Shown one piece after another: positions 45,801 through 54,190 of a stretch of 64,000 bases of DNA (position 1 is its first letter; every line of letters begins with the position of its first letter). The translations under genes were made by a program, and so were the position numbers. The notes beneath the pieces were generated by a model, which made no database searches, had not been told where the DNA came from, and saw nothing but the letters and a program-made list of their open reading frames with translations. The stretch lies in assembly GCA_964470455.1 (NCBI GenBank), contig CAYYCX010000005.1:1-64000 (forward strand), given 5' to 3'. This stretch comes from JAWXBM01 sp964470455. Lineage in GTDB: Bacteria; Pseudomonadota; Gammaproteobacteria; Xanthomonadales; SZUA-36.

Positions 45801-46301
45801 ATCGCAAAAATCGACCGCAAGACCCGCACGCGCTTCAAGGAAACCTTTGAAAAGGTCAACAAGGGTGTGCAGGAAATATTCCCCCGGCTGTTTGGTGGTG
45901 GCCATGCCTACCTGGAGCTGACCGGCGATGACCTGCTGACCACCGGCGTGAGCATCATGGCGCGCCCGCCCGGCAAGCGGGTCAGCAGCATTCATCTGCT
46001 GTCGGGTGGCGAGAAGGCACTCACAGCCGTGTCATTCGTGTTTTCGATCTTCCAGCTGAATCCGGCTCCGTTCTGCCTGCTGGACGAAGTGGACGCGCCG
46101 CTGGATGATTCCAACGTGGTGCGGTTTTCGAACATGGTGAAAGAGATGTCCGAGACGGTGCAATTCATCTACGTGACGCATAACAAGATCACCATGGAAA
46201 TGGCACACCAGCTCAGCGGCGTCACCATGCGCGAACCGGGTGTTTCACGCCTGGTGCAAGTGGACATCGATGAGGCCGCGAAGCTTGCTGCAACAGCCTG
46301 A
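42804..46301 (+). CDS. smc: Chromosome partition/condensin ATPase Smc
   Basis: A 1165-residue SMC protein. The N-terminal head has Walker A GPNGCGKSN (about residues 32-40). Two long coiled coils (about 170-500 and 665-1010) flank the hinge (about 510-650). The C-terminal head has signature LSGGEKALTAVSF and Walker B FCLLDEVDAPLDD. It organises and segregates the chromosome with ScpAB. The start ATG 42804 has GGGAG upstream. zipA follows after 81 bp; smc-zipA-ligA is the Pseudomonas-type order. Confidence 0.98.
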   Translation: MRLTAVKLAGFKSFVDPTTFYAPTNLTGIVGPNGCGKSNIIDAVRWVMGEASAKMLRGESMADVIFSGSSTRKPVGTATVELLFDNSDGRVGGSYAGYNEISVKRQVSRDGVSLYFLNGSRVRRKDVKDLFLGTGLGSRSYSIIEQGMISEVVEARPEEIRAHLEEAAGISRYKERRRETENRIQSTRDNLARLSDLREEVGKHINRLQRQAAAANRYRRLKQEKRELDSRLLTLRWRDLKAESETGLQGLARLETSLQQSVAAQRAAEAVLEEIHQQQNQSNEQFSEIQGELYTVGGEIARLEQAIQHARELHARQKAEFEETSTALNDIEKHIVLDRAQVEELTSALAEVEPALKHALSLEEAANETLQAVEAEVQAWQESFEQHHQRSADAQRQADLQRAQISSLEQRMLQSSRRLETLQQETAGADTTEIAQALEQLDQEAKQLAAREAEQQQALEALRNDLGKRQAALRDAEKAAQQKQRDLHTGEGKLESLLSLQAAALAAGDNKRWLEQQGLSKAPRLAKLIKVSHGWEAATEVVLGHWLQSIVSEENSGRVKALAELEDSVVDLLDITTGGVQPVAGSLAEHVTGPDVVLRWLNQVRCADTLEQAWNDRGQLADGQSFLTRNGEWLGQGWVRVARGKPGEEGMLAREKAIAGLRQQLEQLEPEVAAAQQAIESEREALSQLELKIREQQAEANQLHRRRNEIESQAQSRRNNIQMLDKRQQTIAAESAELRQQFEQDEAAVKAARAEVEQSVESMNVLQQDRSRLDSQRAELLQRRETARAEARTAREQRHEFALKAESRRASLDSLTQSLQRMDTQLSQLQQRYVNLSEEIAKVKDPQQAHKAEMDELLKRRVETEQCLAKARAGLQELEEQYRQKDGDRQAAIQQSDEIRAELERFRLAQQELELNTRTLQRQVEELGGNTAEIVAALPEDADADAWAAELESLQEKITRLEPVNLAAIEEYEEEKKRKDYLDAQDADLCQALATLEEAIAKIDRKTRTRFKETFEKVNKGVQEIFPRLFGGGHAYLELTGDDLLTTGVSIMARPPGKRVSSIHLLSGGEKALTAVSFVFSIFQLNPAPFCLLDEVDAPLDDSNVVRFSNMVKEMSETVQFIYVTHNKITMEMAHQLSGVTMREPGVSRLVQVDIDEAAKLAATA

Positions 46302-46382
46302 AGCACCATGGAAAAAATGAACCCGCGCGCATGCGCCGGTTCAAATGGAATGGAATAGCCAGTACAGAGCAAGGGATTTTTG

Positions 46383-47135
46383 ATGGACACAGCGACATTG
46401 AGATGGATCATCATCGTCATCGGCCTGGTCATCCTGGGCGCAATTTTCCTGTTTGGCAATCCCGAGAAGAAGCAGAAACCCAGCGCTTCGCGGCGGAAGC
46501 CGGCGAACGACGGAGTGGCCCGTCGCGAACCGACCCTGGATGAGCCGGAACCGGTTGAAACCCTGGAGCTGACGGGCCAGGGCGAGTTGCCCATCGAACC
46601 GCCGCGCACACCGGAATTGCGTGCCGTGGGCGGCACGGGCGGAAAGGTTGAGCCACCACCCGAACCCCGCGAACCTGCCCGGCCGCGAAAGCCGGCCGGC
46701 CCGCCACCGGAAAAAATCGTCACCCTGTTCCTGCTGGCCGGCGAAAACAAACTGATCCATGGCACCGAGTTGCTGCAGGTGGCCCTGAAAACCGATATGA
46801 AGCTCGGCGACATGGATATTTTCCATCGCCAGGCCGAGGGCAGCGACAAACCTGTGTTCAGCATGGCCAACGCTGTGAAGCCAGGCTATTTCGACAAGGA
46901 CGCCTGGAACGAATTCGAGTCGAAGGGACTGGTCATGTTCCTGCAATTGCCGGGGCCGATGCTGGCGCTGGATGCGTGGGATGCCATGCTGGCCACTGCC
47001 AGGCGCGTGGCAGAGGTGCTGGGCGCGAAATTGCTGGATGGTGAGCACCAGCCGTTAACGCGCCAGAAAGAAGGCCAGATACGCGAAGAAATGCGCCAAT
47101 TCGACCGCGAACGGGCCCGCAAGGCGCTGCTTTGA
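46383..47135 (+). CDS. zipA: Cell division protein ZipA
   Basis: A 250-residue bitopic protein that tethers FtsZ to the membrane. It has one N-terminal membrane helix (LRWIIIVIGLVILGAIFLF, about residues 6-24), a charged and Pro-rich linker (PPPEPREPARPRKPAGPPPE) and a C-terminal FtsZ-binding domain (about 118-245, IVTLFLLAGENKLIHGTEL onward). The linker is shorter than in E. coli. ATG 46383 is chosen over the TTG directly before it. Position between smc and ligA supports the call. Confidence 0.94.
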   Translation: MDTATLRWIIIVIGLVILGAIFLFGNPEKKQKPSASRRKPANDGVARREPTLDEPEPVETLELTGQGELPIEPPRTPELRAVGGTGGKVEPPPEPREPARPRKPAGPPPEKIVTLFLLAGENKLIHGTELLQVALKTDMKLGDMDIFHRQAEGSDKPVFSMANAVKPGYFDKDAWNEFESKGLVMFLQLPGPMLALDAWDAMLATARRVAEVLGAKLLDGEHQPLTRQKEGQIREEMRQFDRERARKALL

Positions 47136-47160
47136 GCCGGCGGCCAGTGGCTAACCAACC

Positions 47161-49227
47161 ATGACGCCGGCTGATCCGCCCAGGCCTGACTCCGGTGCGG
47201 TTTCGAGGCTGAGCGAAAGCGAAGCGGCTGAGCAGGTTGCGGGCCTGCGCCGGGAAATTGAAACCCACAATTACCGCTATTACGTGCTGGACGAACCCAG
47301 CATTCCGGATGCGGAATACGATCGCCTGTTGCGCCGTTTGCAACAGCTGGAAAGCGAATTTCCGGCGCTGCAAAGCGACGAGTCACCCAGCCAGCGTGTC
47401 GGCGCGGCACCGTTGCAGGGATTTGCCGAGGTGAAGCACCGTTTTCCCATGCTGTCGCTGGCAAATGCATTTTCCAGCGAAGAATCACGCCTGTTCCACG
47501 AACGCGTCCTGAAGGGGCTGGAAACGGATCACGTCGAGTACGTGGCCGAGCCCAAGCTGGATGGTGTGGCGATTTCGCTGCGTTATGAGTCCGGCAAGCT
47601 GGTTCAGGCGGCCACTCGTGGCGATGGCAGTACCGGCGAGGACGTCACCGCCAACGTTCGCACCATCCGCGCCATCCCGCTGAAACTGCGTGGCGAGGGA
47701 TGGCCCGAGGCGGTGGAAGTGCGCGGCGAGATCTACATGCCTCTGGCCGGTTTCCATGCCTGGAACCGGAAAGTCCAGCAGCAGGGCGGCAAGGAGTTGA
47801 TCAACCCGCGTAATGCGGCGGCAGGCAGCCTGCGGCAACTTGATTCGAGGCTGACCGCGCAGCGTCCGCTGGCGTTTTTTGCCTATGCAGCCGCTGCGGA
47901 CAGCGGACTTGCAACTAACCAGTATGATCTTCTGCACCAGCTGCGCGAGTGGGGTTTCCCGGTCAATCCGGAGATCAAGCTGGTTGAGGATGATACGGGT
48001 TGTGACCAGTACTATGAGGCCATGGCTGCCAGACGCCCCAGCCTGGCTTATGACATCGACGGAGTGGTATTCAAGGTCAACCAGAAACGCGACCAGGAAA
48101 GCCTGGGTTTCGTCAGCCGTGCGCCACGCTGGGCCATCGCCCGCAAGTTTCCCGCGCAGGAGGAAATGACCCGGCTGCTGGCCATCGACGTGCAGGTGGG
48201 GCGCACCGGCGCGCTTACCCCGGTGGCGCGGCTGGAGCCGGTGTTCGTGGGTGGCGTAACCGTTACCAATGCCACGTTGCACAACATGGACGAGATCCGG
48301 CGCAAGGATGTTCGTCCGGGTGACTGGGTGGTGGTTCGGCGTGCCGGTGACGTAATTCCCGAAGTGGCGCGGGTGGTGATGGAAAAGCGCCGGGGCGAGC
48401 CAGCGGAATTCACCATGCCGCGGGAGTGCCCGGTGTGTGGTTCGGCTGTGGAACAGGTGGAATCCGAAGCCGTGGCCCGATGCACCGGTGGTTTGTATTG
48501 TCCCGCGCAACGCAAGCAGAGCCTGATGCATTTTGCCTCCAGGCGCGCCATGAACATTGAAGGCCTGGGTGAAAAACTCGTGGACCAGTTGGTGGAGACG
48601 GGCCTGGCGCACAACCTGGCGGATCTCTACGACCTGAAACTGGACCAGCTGGTTGAGCTGGAGCGCATGGGTGAAAAATCGGCGCAGAACCTGCTTGAGG
48701 AGATAGAACGCAGCAAGAATCCCGAACTGGGACGATTGCTGTTTGCACTGGGTATCCGGGAAGTGGGTGAGGTGACAGCGCAATCCCTGGCGCGCCATTT
48801 CCGCTCGCTTGATGCGCTATCCGAAGCCACCGTTGAAGCCCTGCTGGAGGTTGCCGATGTGGGGCCTGTCGTCGCCAGCCACGTGCACAGCTTTTTTCAG
48901 GAGCCGCATAACCAGCAGGTGCTGGCCCAGCTTGCCAGGGCCGGCGTGGAAGCACAGGAAGTACCCGAAGCGGGTGAGCACCAGCCCCTGGCCGGACAGA
49001 CCTGGGTGCTTACCGGCACGCTTTCCATGCCTCGTACCCGGGCCAAGGCCCTGCTGGAATCGCTGGGTGCCCGCGTCAGTGGCAGCGTATCCGCCAACAC
49101 TTCAGTGCTGCTGGCCGGTGAGGCTGCGGGTTCCAAACTGCGCAAAGCGGAATCGCTCGGAGTCGAAATACTGGACGAAGCTGGCTTTGCCGGGCTGCTG
49201 GCCCGGCATGGGGTGGACCCGGAGTAG
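47161..49227 (+). CDS. ligA: NAD-dependent DNA ligase
   Basis: A 688-residue LigA that seals nicks in replication and repair. Domain Ia has YYVLDEPSIPDAEYDRLL. The adenylated lysine is in AEPKLDGVAISLRYE (about residue 126). An OB fold, a four-cysteine zinc finger (CPVCGSAVEQVESEAVARC), HhH repeats and a C-terminal BRCT domain (LAGQTWVLTGTLSMPRTRA) complete the chain. It lies 25 bp after zipA. Confidence 0.98.
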   Translation: MTPADPPRPDSGAVSRLSESEAAEQVAGLRREIETHNYRYYVLDEPSIPDAEYDRLLRRLQQLESEFPALQSDESPSQRVGAAPLQGFAEVKHRFPMLSLANAFSSEESRLFHERVLKGLETDHVEYVAEPKLDGVAISLRYESGKLVQAATRGDGSTGEDVTANVRTIRAIPLKLRGEGWPEAVEVRGEIYMPLAGFHAWNRKVQQQGGKELINPRNAAAGSLRQLDSRLTAQRPLAFFAYAAAADSGLATNQYDLLHQLREWGFPVNPEIKLVEDDTGCDQYYEAMAARRPSLAYDIDGVVFKVNQKRDQESLGFVSRAPRWAIARKFPAQEEMTRLLAIDVQVGRTGALTPVARLEPVFVGGVTVTNATLHNMDEIRRKDVRPGDWVVVRRAGDVIPEVARVVMEKRRGEPAEFTMPRECPVCGSAVEQVESEAVARCTGGLYCPAQRKQSLMHFASRRAMNIEGLGEKLVDQLVETGLAHNLADLYDLKLDQLVELERMGEKSAQNLLEEIERSKNPELGRLLFALGIREVGEVTAQSLARHFRSLDALSEATVEALLEVADVGPVVASHVHSFFQEPHNQQVLAQLARAGVEAQEVPEAGEHQPLAGQTWVLTGTLSMPRTRAKALLESLGARVSGSVSANTSVLLAGEAAGSKLRKAESLGVEILDEAGFAGLLARHGVDPE

Positions 49228-49417
49228 GGGCTGCTCACCATGCCTGAAGGACTGCTGCCGGCGGCCATTCAAGCAGCGCAAACAAGTGCCAGATACCGGT
49301 TTTCACCGCTTTGACCCGCACCTTTCCCGGGTCCGGCAGCTGCCCGTTTTTCATACTGAATCCTTCCTGCAGGGTTTAGAATCCTGCATCAATGCCCATC
49401 GTTTAATGGTACCGATC

Positions 49418-50440
49418 ATGAAAACCCTGTGCCTGGCCACTTTCCTGCTATTGATCAACAGCCTGCCGTTGATGGCCGCCCCCAAGACCGATGTGGTGCA
49501 GCTCAAGAACGGTGACCGGGTTACCGGGGAGATCAAGTCGCTGTTGCGCGGGCAGCTGGAGCTATCCACCGACCACATGGGTACCATCCTGATCGAGTGG
49601 GAGCAGGTGGATGAAATTCTCAGCAACACCGGCCAGTCCATTGAATTGACCAACGGCACGCGTTTCTTCGGCACGCTCGACAAACCCAAGGCCCAGAGTT
49701 TTGTGCGGATCAATACGCAAGATGGCGCCGTGGGCGTTGCCAGTGATGACATCATCAACATGTATCCCGTGGAGGCGGGATTCTGGGACCGGCTGGACCT
49801 GTCTGCCCGCCTGGGTTTCTCGTGGGACAAGTCCAGCAAGGTGGGCAAGTACTCGGTCGGCCTGGATGGCAGCTGGCATGATCCAAACTTCATCACCCGC
49901 GCCAATTTTCAAACCGACATCACCACCCAGGAGGCAAGGGATGATTCGCAGCGTACGGTATTGACGCTCAACCACATGCGCTTTTTGCGCGAGAAGCGCT
50001 TCCGCGGTTTTTTTGGCAATCTCGAAAGCAATGATGAATTGGGCATCCAGCTTCGTACCCTGCTGGGTGGCGGCTACGGATGGGTTCCGATACGCAGCCA
50101 GAGAACCCTCTTCACCCTGATGGGAGGTATCGCCCTCAACCGGGAAACCCCCACTGAAGGCGATCCCAATTCGGAGGTGGAAGCGGTGGGCAGCCTGGTC
50201 TGGGATTACTTCATGCTGTCCCACCCCGAGCGGAATATTGCTGTGAATTTCAGTGTTTTTCCCAGTCTCACCGATACCGGCCGCTATCGTGCCAACTTTG
50301 ATACCGTCATGAAAATCGAGTTGATCCGCGATCTTTATTTTGACATCACCGCCTATGCCAGCTACGACAACCGGCCGGTTTCCGAAGATGCTTCCCAGTC
50401 CGATTTCGGCATCAGCTCCGGCCTGGGGTACAACTTCTGA
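49418..50440 (+). CDS. DUF481 outer-membrane-type protein (YdiY-like)
   Basis: A 340-residue exported protein. The signal peptide (MKTLCLATFLLLINSLPLMA) is followed by a small SH3-like part (VVQLKNGDRVTGEIKSLLRG). The DUF481 region has alternating beta strands (LDLSARLGFSWDKSSKVG onward) and ends in an aromatic residue (GLGYNF), as outer-membrane beta-barrels do. DUF481/YdiY proteins are linked to salt or acid response in some bacteria. The start ATG 49418 matches the signal peptide; ATG 49406 would add four residues. The frame is open upstream into ligA, but that part is a shadow. Confidence 0.88.
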   Translation: MKTLCLATFLLLINSLPLMAAPKTDVVQLKNGDRVTGEIKSLLRGQLELSTDHMGTILIEWEQVDEILSNTGQSIELTNGTRFFGTLDKPKAQSFVRINTQDGAVGVASDDIINMYPVEAGFWDRLDLSARLGFSWDKSSKVGKYSVGLDGSWHDPNFITRANFQTDITTQEARDDSQRTVLTLNHMRFLREKRFRGFFGNLESNDELGIQLRTLLGGGYGWVPIRSQRTLFTLMGGIALNRETPTEGDPNSEVEAVGSLVWDYFMLSHPERNIAVNFSVFPSLTDTGRYRANFDTVMKIELIRDLYFDITAYASYDNRPVSEDASQSDFGISSGLGYNF

Positions 50441-50456
50441 ATAAAAAGCGGCAGTC

Positions 50457-51350
50457 ATGAAGAAGGTCCTGTTGCTGCTCAATCCCGAAGCAGGAGGTGG
50501 CCGGGCGCGCAGATTAAGGACGGAAATCGTTGATGAATTCGTCCGCCACGGCATCGCGCCGAAGGTGTACTGCAGCACCGGGCCAGGCACCATCCGCCGC
50601 TGGTTGGCCGCTACTTCGCTCGCCGGGATGGATGGCGTTGTCGCCGCCGGTGGCGATGGAACCCTGTTTGAAACCCTGAACGGGCTGATGACGCATGGCC
50701 AAGAGCAACGCCCACCGCTGGGCGTGCTGCCGATCGGCACTGGCAATGCCTTCAGTCGCGACCTGGGGCTGGCTGCGGGCGACTGGAAAACGGCCGTCGA
50801 GCGAATGAGCCGAAACCGGGTTCGCGCAGTGGATGTCGGGCAACTGGATTGCAGCGAAGGGCGGCATCATTTCCTTAACATTGCGGGCATGGGTTTCGTG
50901 GTGTCGGCGGGAACTACGGCCAGCAGGCTCAAGGGCATCGGCCATTCCGCCTACACCCTGGCGGCGCTGTGGCAAACACTGAAACTGCCAAGCCAGCAGG
51001 TCGTCATTTGGCATGACGGGCAGCTGTTGGAGCGGCAAGCCCTGTTCGTGGAAATTTCCAATTCCCGCTACACCGGCACCTCGTTCCTGATGGCGCCGCG
51101 GGCATTGCTGGATGACGGCCTGCTGGACCTGACGGTGGTTGAAAGCCTGTCTCGGTTACGCCTGCTGCGGCTGTTCCGTACCATCTATTCCGGCCGGCAT
51201 GTCGACTATCCGGAAGTCACCACGCTGCAGAGCCGTGAATTCGAGATACGGGAACCGGACGGTTGTCCGCTGATGATCGATGGCGAGTTTGTCGGCATCA
51301 CGCCCGCCGTGATCCGCTGCCTGCCGCGGGAACTAAAGGTTTTCTGTTGA
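50457..51350 (+). CDS. Diacylglycerol/sphingosine kinase-like lipid kinase (YegS type)
   Basis: A 297-residue protein of the DAGK catalytic-domain family. The N-terminus KKVLLLLNPEAGGGRARRL is the usual opening. The nucleotide-binding motif is AAGGDGTLFETLNGLM, and PIGTGNAFSRDLGL is the second glycine-rich signature. A C-terminal beta domain follows (QSREFEIREPDGCPLMIDGE). It phosphorylates a lipid; the exact lipid is unknown. It follows the DUF481 gene by 16 bp, so both may serve envelope homeostasis. Confidence 0.92.
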   Translation: MKKVLLLLNPEAGGGRARRLRTEIVDEFVRHGIAPKVYCSTGPGTIRRWLAATSLAGMDGVVAAGGDGTLFETLNGLMTHGQEQRPPLGVLPIGTGNAFSRDLGLAAGDWKTAVERMSRNRVRAVDVGQLDCSEGRHHFLNIAGMGFVVSAGTTASRLKGIGHSAYTLAALWQTLKLPSQQVVIWHDGQLLERQALFVEISNSRYTGTSFLMAPRALLDDGLLDLTVVESLSRLRLLRLFRTIYSGRHVDYPEVTTLQSREFEIREPDGCPLMIDGEFVGITPAVIRCLPRELKVFC

Positions 51351-51424
51351 AGAAACGCTGATAGTTCCGGGGTGAATGGGTCAAAGCTTACCTCGACTTG
51401 GGAAGTAGTGACCTTGGCGGGCGC

Positions 51425-51450
51425 AAAAAACAGCCGGGCAAGCCCGGCTG
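51425..51450 (-). terminator. Rho-independent terminator of the SYLF gene
   Basis: On the minus strand CAGCCGGGC-TTG-CCCGGCTG is followed by TTTTTT. It lies 54 bp after the stop of the SYLF gene. Confidence 0.9.
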
Positions 51451-51503
51451 CACGGTGGGTTGAATTAATTGCGCCGGGCCATTGCTCGGGGGCCGGCCAG
51501 GCG

Positions 51504-52040
51504 TCACTGGGCCTCGAAAGTGAATTTCTGGCCACCCACGGAGGCCTCGTACATCAGGCCTCCGGAGACATTGGTGAAAATCGCAACGCCCTTGTTGTAC
51601 GACGCATCGGCCGAGGCACCGGCCGTGGCCGCTACCGCGGAGGCCTGGGCGCCCAGTTCAAAATTGCCGCGCTTGAAGTCGTCCAGCGCCGTCTGGTCGT
51701 AGAAAAATATGAACTCGGAATAGACCTGGCCACCCAGTTGCAGGCCGATGCTGATCTGGCTGAGTGAAGTCCTGCCGATCACCTGGTCAGAGGAAATCAC
51801 CAGGCCTTTCCCATAGGCGCCACCAATGCCGATTCCGCCTTTGCCAACCTTCGGGAATACCGCGTAACCGGCTGAGTTGGTGAACCAGTCCTTCATGCCC
51901 GGATCCTTTTCCAGCAATCCCAGAATGGCTGCCTTGACCTCGAGTTGCTGCTTGTCGGCCGGGTCGGGCTCCCATGCCTGGGCCTGGGTAATGAATCCCG
52001 CGAGGCATAAACAGCTGATTATATAAATGGTCTTCTTCAT
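51504..52040 (-). CDS. Secreted SYLF (Ysc84-like) lipid-binding domain protein
   Basis: A 178-residue exported protein. The signal peptide (KKTIYIISCLCLAGFITQAQA) is cleaved after the AQA motif. The SYLF domain follows, with GYAVFPKVGKGGIGIGGAYG, QLGGQVYSEFIFF and GGLMYEASVGGQKF. The fold binds phosphoinositides in eukaryotes; bacterial roles are unclear. The start ATG 52040 has GGAGAGAACA ahead. It is a single-gene unit with its own terminator, divergent from the BKACE gene across 245 bp in which I see no further gene. Confidence 0.92.
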   Translation of the reverse strand: MKKTIYIISCLCLAGFITQAQAWEPDPADKQQLEVKAAILGLLEKDPGMKDWFTNSAGYAVFPKVGKGGIGIGGAYGKGLVISSDQVIGRTSLSQISIGLQLGGQVYSEFIFFYDQTALDDFKRGNFELGAQASAVAATAGASADASYNKGVAIFTNVSGGLMYEASVGGQKFTFEAQ

Positions 52041-52285
52041 TGTTCTCTCCTGGTGTGAGGTGACCGCTTCTGAGACAAACGGGCAGAATCTTGGTTCCTG
52101 GAGGCCCGGCATTCCGTCTTCTCGCGGCAAAGTCGCAAGGTTTTCAGACGATTCACCATCATGCCACAGCCGAGCCGCGCTACAGCGTGCGGAACAGGGC
52201 CTGCCCGAAACTCGCAAGCCGGCCGCCAGCCCGGTAACATTCGCATCATGAAAGCTGGCAGCCCCGGCTATTTGAAATTCAGCAC

Positions 52286-53215
52286 ATGGCCCGAAAAGTC
52301 ATCATCACCTGCGCGGTAACCGGTTCGATCCACACGCCGACGATGAGTCCGCACCTGCCGGTTACACCGGAGGAAATTGCGACGGCCTCGATCGAGGCCG
52401 CGCATGCCGGCGCGGCCATCATCCACCTGCACGCGCGGCAGCCGGACAGCGGCGCTCCAAGCGCGGACCCCGAGCATTTCATGGGCTTTCTGCCGCGCAT
52501 CCGGGCTGAATGCGATGCGGTGGTGAATATTTCCACCGGCGGCAGTTCATTGATGAGCCTGGATGAACGCCTGGCGCCCGCGCGACTCGCTGAGCCCGAA
52601 ATGTGCAGCCTCAACATGGGCACCATGAATTTCGGTATTTTCCCGCTGGCGGACCGGTTCTCCGGTTGGAAGCATGAATGGGAGCCCAAACTGCTGGACG
52701 CCACGCGCCGTATTCCGTTCCGCAATACCTTTGAGGACATCGAGATGATTCTCGATGATCTTGGCAACCGTCGTGGCGCCAGGTTTGAGTTTGAATGTTA
52801 TGACATCGGCCAGATTGAAACCCTGGCCTGGTTCCTGAAGCAGGGCCGGGTGAAGGCACCGCTGTATGTGCAGTTCGTGATGGGTGTGCTGGGGGGCATG
52901 GGCGCCAGCCCGGAAAGCCTGGTGGCCATGAAAGCCGCCGCCGACCGGTTGCTGGGTGACGCGTATGAATTCTCGGTGCTGGCCGCGGGTGGCATGCAGA
53001 TGCGGCTGGCTGCGATGGGCGCAGTCATGGGCGGCAATGTCCGGGTCGGCCTTGAAGACAGCCTGACCATTGCCGCAGGCAAGTTGGCCGGCAGCAACGC
53101 CGAGCAGGTCAGCAAGATGCGTCGGATCCTGGAAGAACTGGGATATGCGCCCGCAACTCCCGATGAGGCACGCCAGCGCCTGCAGTTGAAGGGAGCGTCA
53201 AAACAGAAATTCTGA
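52286..53215 (+). CDS. BKACE-family (3-keto-5-aminohexanoate cleavage-like) enzyme
   Basis: A 309-residue TIM-barrel zinc enzyme of the DUF849/BKACE family, which condenses a beta-keto acid with acetyl-CoA to give a new CoA ester and acetoacetate. Family motifs are VIITCAVTGSIHTP, the zinc-ligand AAIIHLHARQPDSG, NISTGG and GGNVRVGLEDSL. The substrate cannot be read from the sequence. None of the lysine-fermentation or carnitine genes that sometimes accompany it is nearby. It stands alone on the plus strand. Confidence 0.93.
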   Translation: MARKVIITCAVTGSIHTPTMSPHLPVTPEEIATASIEAAHAGAAIIHLHARQPDSGAPSADPEHFMGFLPRIRAECDAVVNISTGGSSLMSLDERLAPARLAEPEMCSLNMGTMNFGIFPLADRFSGWKHEWEPKLLDATRRIPFRNTFEDIEMILDDLGNRRGARFEFECYDIGQIETLAWFLKQGRVKAPLYVQFVMGVLGGMGASPESLVAMKAAADRLLGDAYEFSVLAAGGMQMRLAAMGAVMGGNVRVGLEDSLTIAAGKLAGSNAEQVSKMRRILEELGYAPATPDEARQRLQLKGASKQKF

Positions 53216-53432
53216 AGCCGGGCCCGGGCGCCGGATTCAGTTCCAACCGGCATGAATTGCCGGGTTGGGCCGGACGAGTCAGCACAAAATTCAGTTGCGC
53301 TTTTTTTAAAATCCTCTAGAGTAGCCATGAAGGGGTGCAATTATTCAAGGGGATTCTTCGCCAGGCTTCCGCCGACCTCTCCTTTGAATCTGCACTGCAG
53401 GGAAGATCAAATCACCAAAAGGGAGATGCGTC

Positions 53433-54020
53433 ATGAATGTCTTGAAGCTCGTTTTCATCAGTATTTTGCTGCTCGGTTCCGGTAACCTGTTGGCTGCCAA
53501 AGCCCCCAAGGTGCTGGTATGCCACGTCAGCGGCAACGGAAAAGTCAACCTGATCCTCGTTTCAGCCAACTCCAATCACCTGGGAAATTCAAAGCACTAC
53601 TTTGAAGGGCTCACCGACTACGAACCTGCAACCATTGGCGCCAGCGGTGAAGGTACCGAGGACATCGATGGCGATGGCATAGACGAAGGCTGCGAGCCGC
53701 CTGAGGGTGTTGCCTGCCCGTGCTGGGAGAAAAGCGACCTGTTGGCGGTGACGGAAGATGACTATGCGCCGGAATTCAGTTGTGAAAACGGTTCATTCCT
53801 GCCCCTGGTGGCAACCATTGAAACCTATGACAGCGAACCGGACCTTGCTCAGAGTTTTGCCGCGGCATTGTTCGCGCCCGGCGAGGGCTTTTGCCAGACC
53901 AGTGAGGGCCAGGGCGCGGCAGCAGACGGACTGGCGGCAACCGATGAAGAAGCAGCCAGCTGCATCAGCCAGATTGTCGATCGTTGCAATGAGATCAACC
54001 ACCCGATACCGACCGAGTAA
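53433..54020 (+). CDS. Secreted hypothetical protein with CH...HL...H motif and EF-hand-like loop
   Basis: I do not recognise the full protein. It has a signal peptide (KLVFISILLLGSGNLLA) and a GGGAGA ribosome-binding site. The segment VLVCHVSGNGKVNLILVSAN, then HLGNSKHYFEG, resembles the widespread bacterial surface motif of the form CHxPPG...ISVS..A...HL.HGD. Next comes DIDGDGIDEGCE, an EF-hand/thrombospondin-like calcium loop. Six further cysteines in the C-terminal half suggest disulfides. It probably acts in the periplasm or outside the cell. A terminator follows the stop, so it is a single-gene unit. Confidence 0.8.
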   Translation: MNVLKLVFISILLLGSGNLLAAKAPKVLVCHVSGNGKVNLILVSANSNHLGNSKHYFEGLTDYEPATIGASGEGTEDIDGDGIDEGCEPPEGVACPCWEKSDLLAVTEDDYAPEFSCENGSFLPLVATIETYDSEPDLAQSFAAALFAPGEGFCQTSEGQGAAADGLAATDEEAASCISQIVDRCNEINHPIPTE

Positions 54021-54039
54021 CGGGTGCGAACGCTTGAAG

Positions 54040-54068
54040 AAAGGCCGCCCGTGAGGCGGCCTTTTTTT
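54040..54068 (+). terminator. Rho-independent terminator
   Basis: AAGGCCGCC-CGTGA-GGCGGCCTT followed by a T-run, 20 bp after the stop of the secreted hypothetical gene. Confidence 0.9.
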
Positions 54069-54190
54069 GAACGCCGACTCTCGATTAAGCGGTCTTGCGG
54101 GATTGGATTACCGTCACCTATGTGGCTATCCGGCAGAAGCTGTGCAAAGCCTGTTAAGCTGTGTCCAGTCAACCGACCCATGGAATCAAC

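Noticed and set aside
48809..49417. N-terminal extension of the DUF481 gene into ligA
   Set aside because: The frame is open by chance inside ligA. The signal peptide at 49418 sets the real start.
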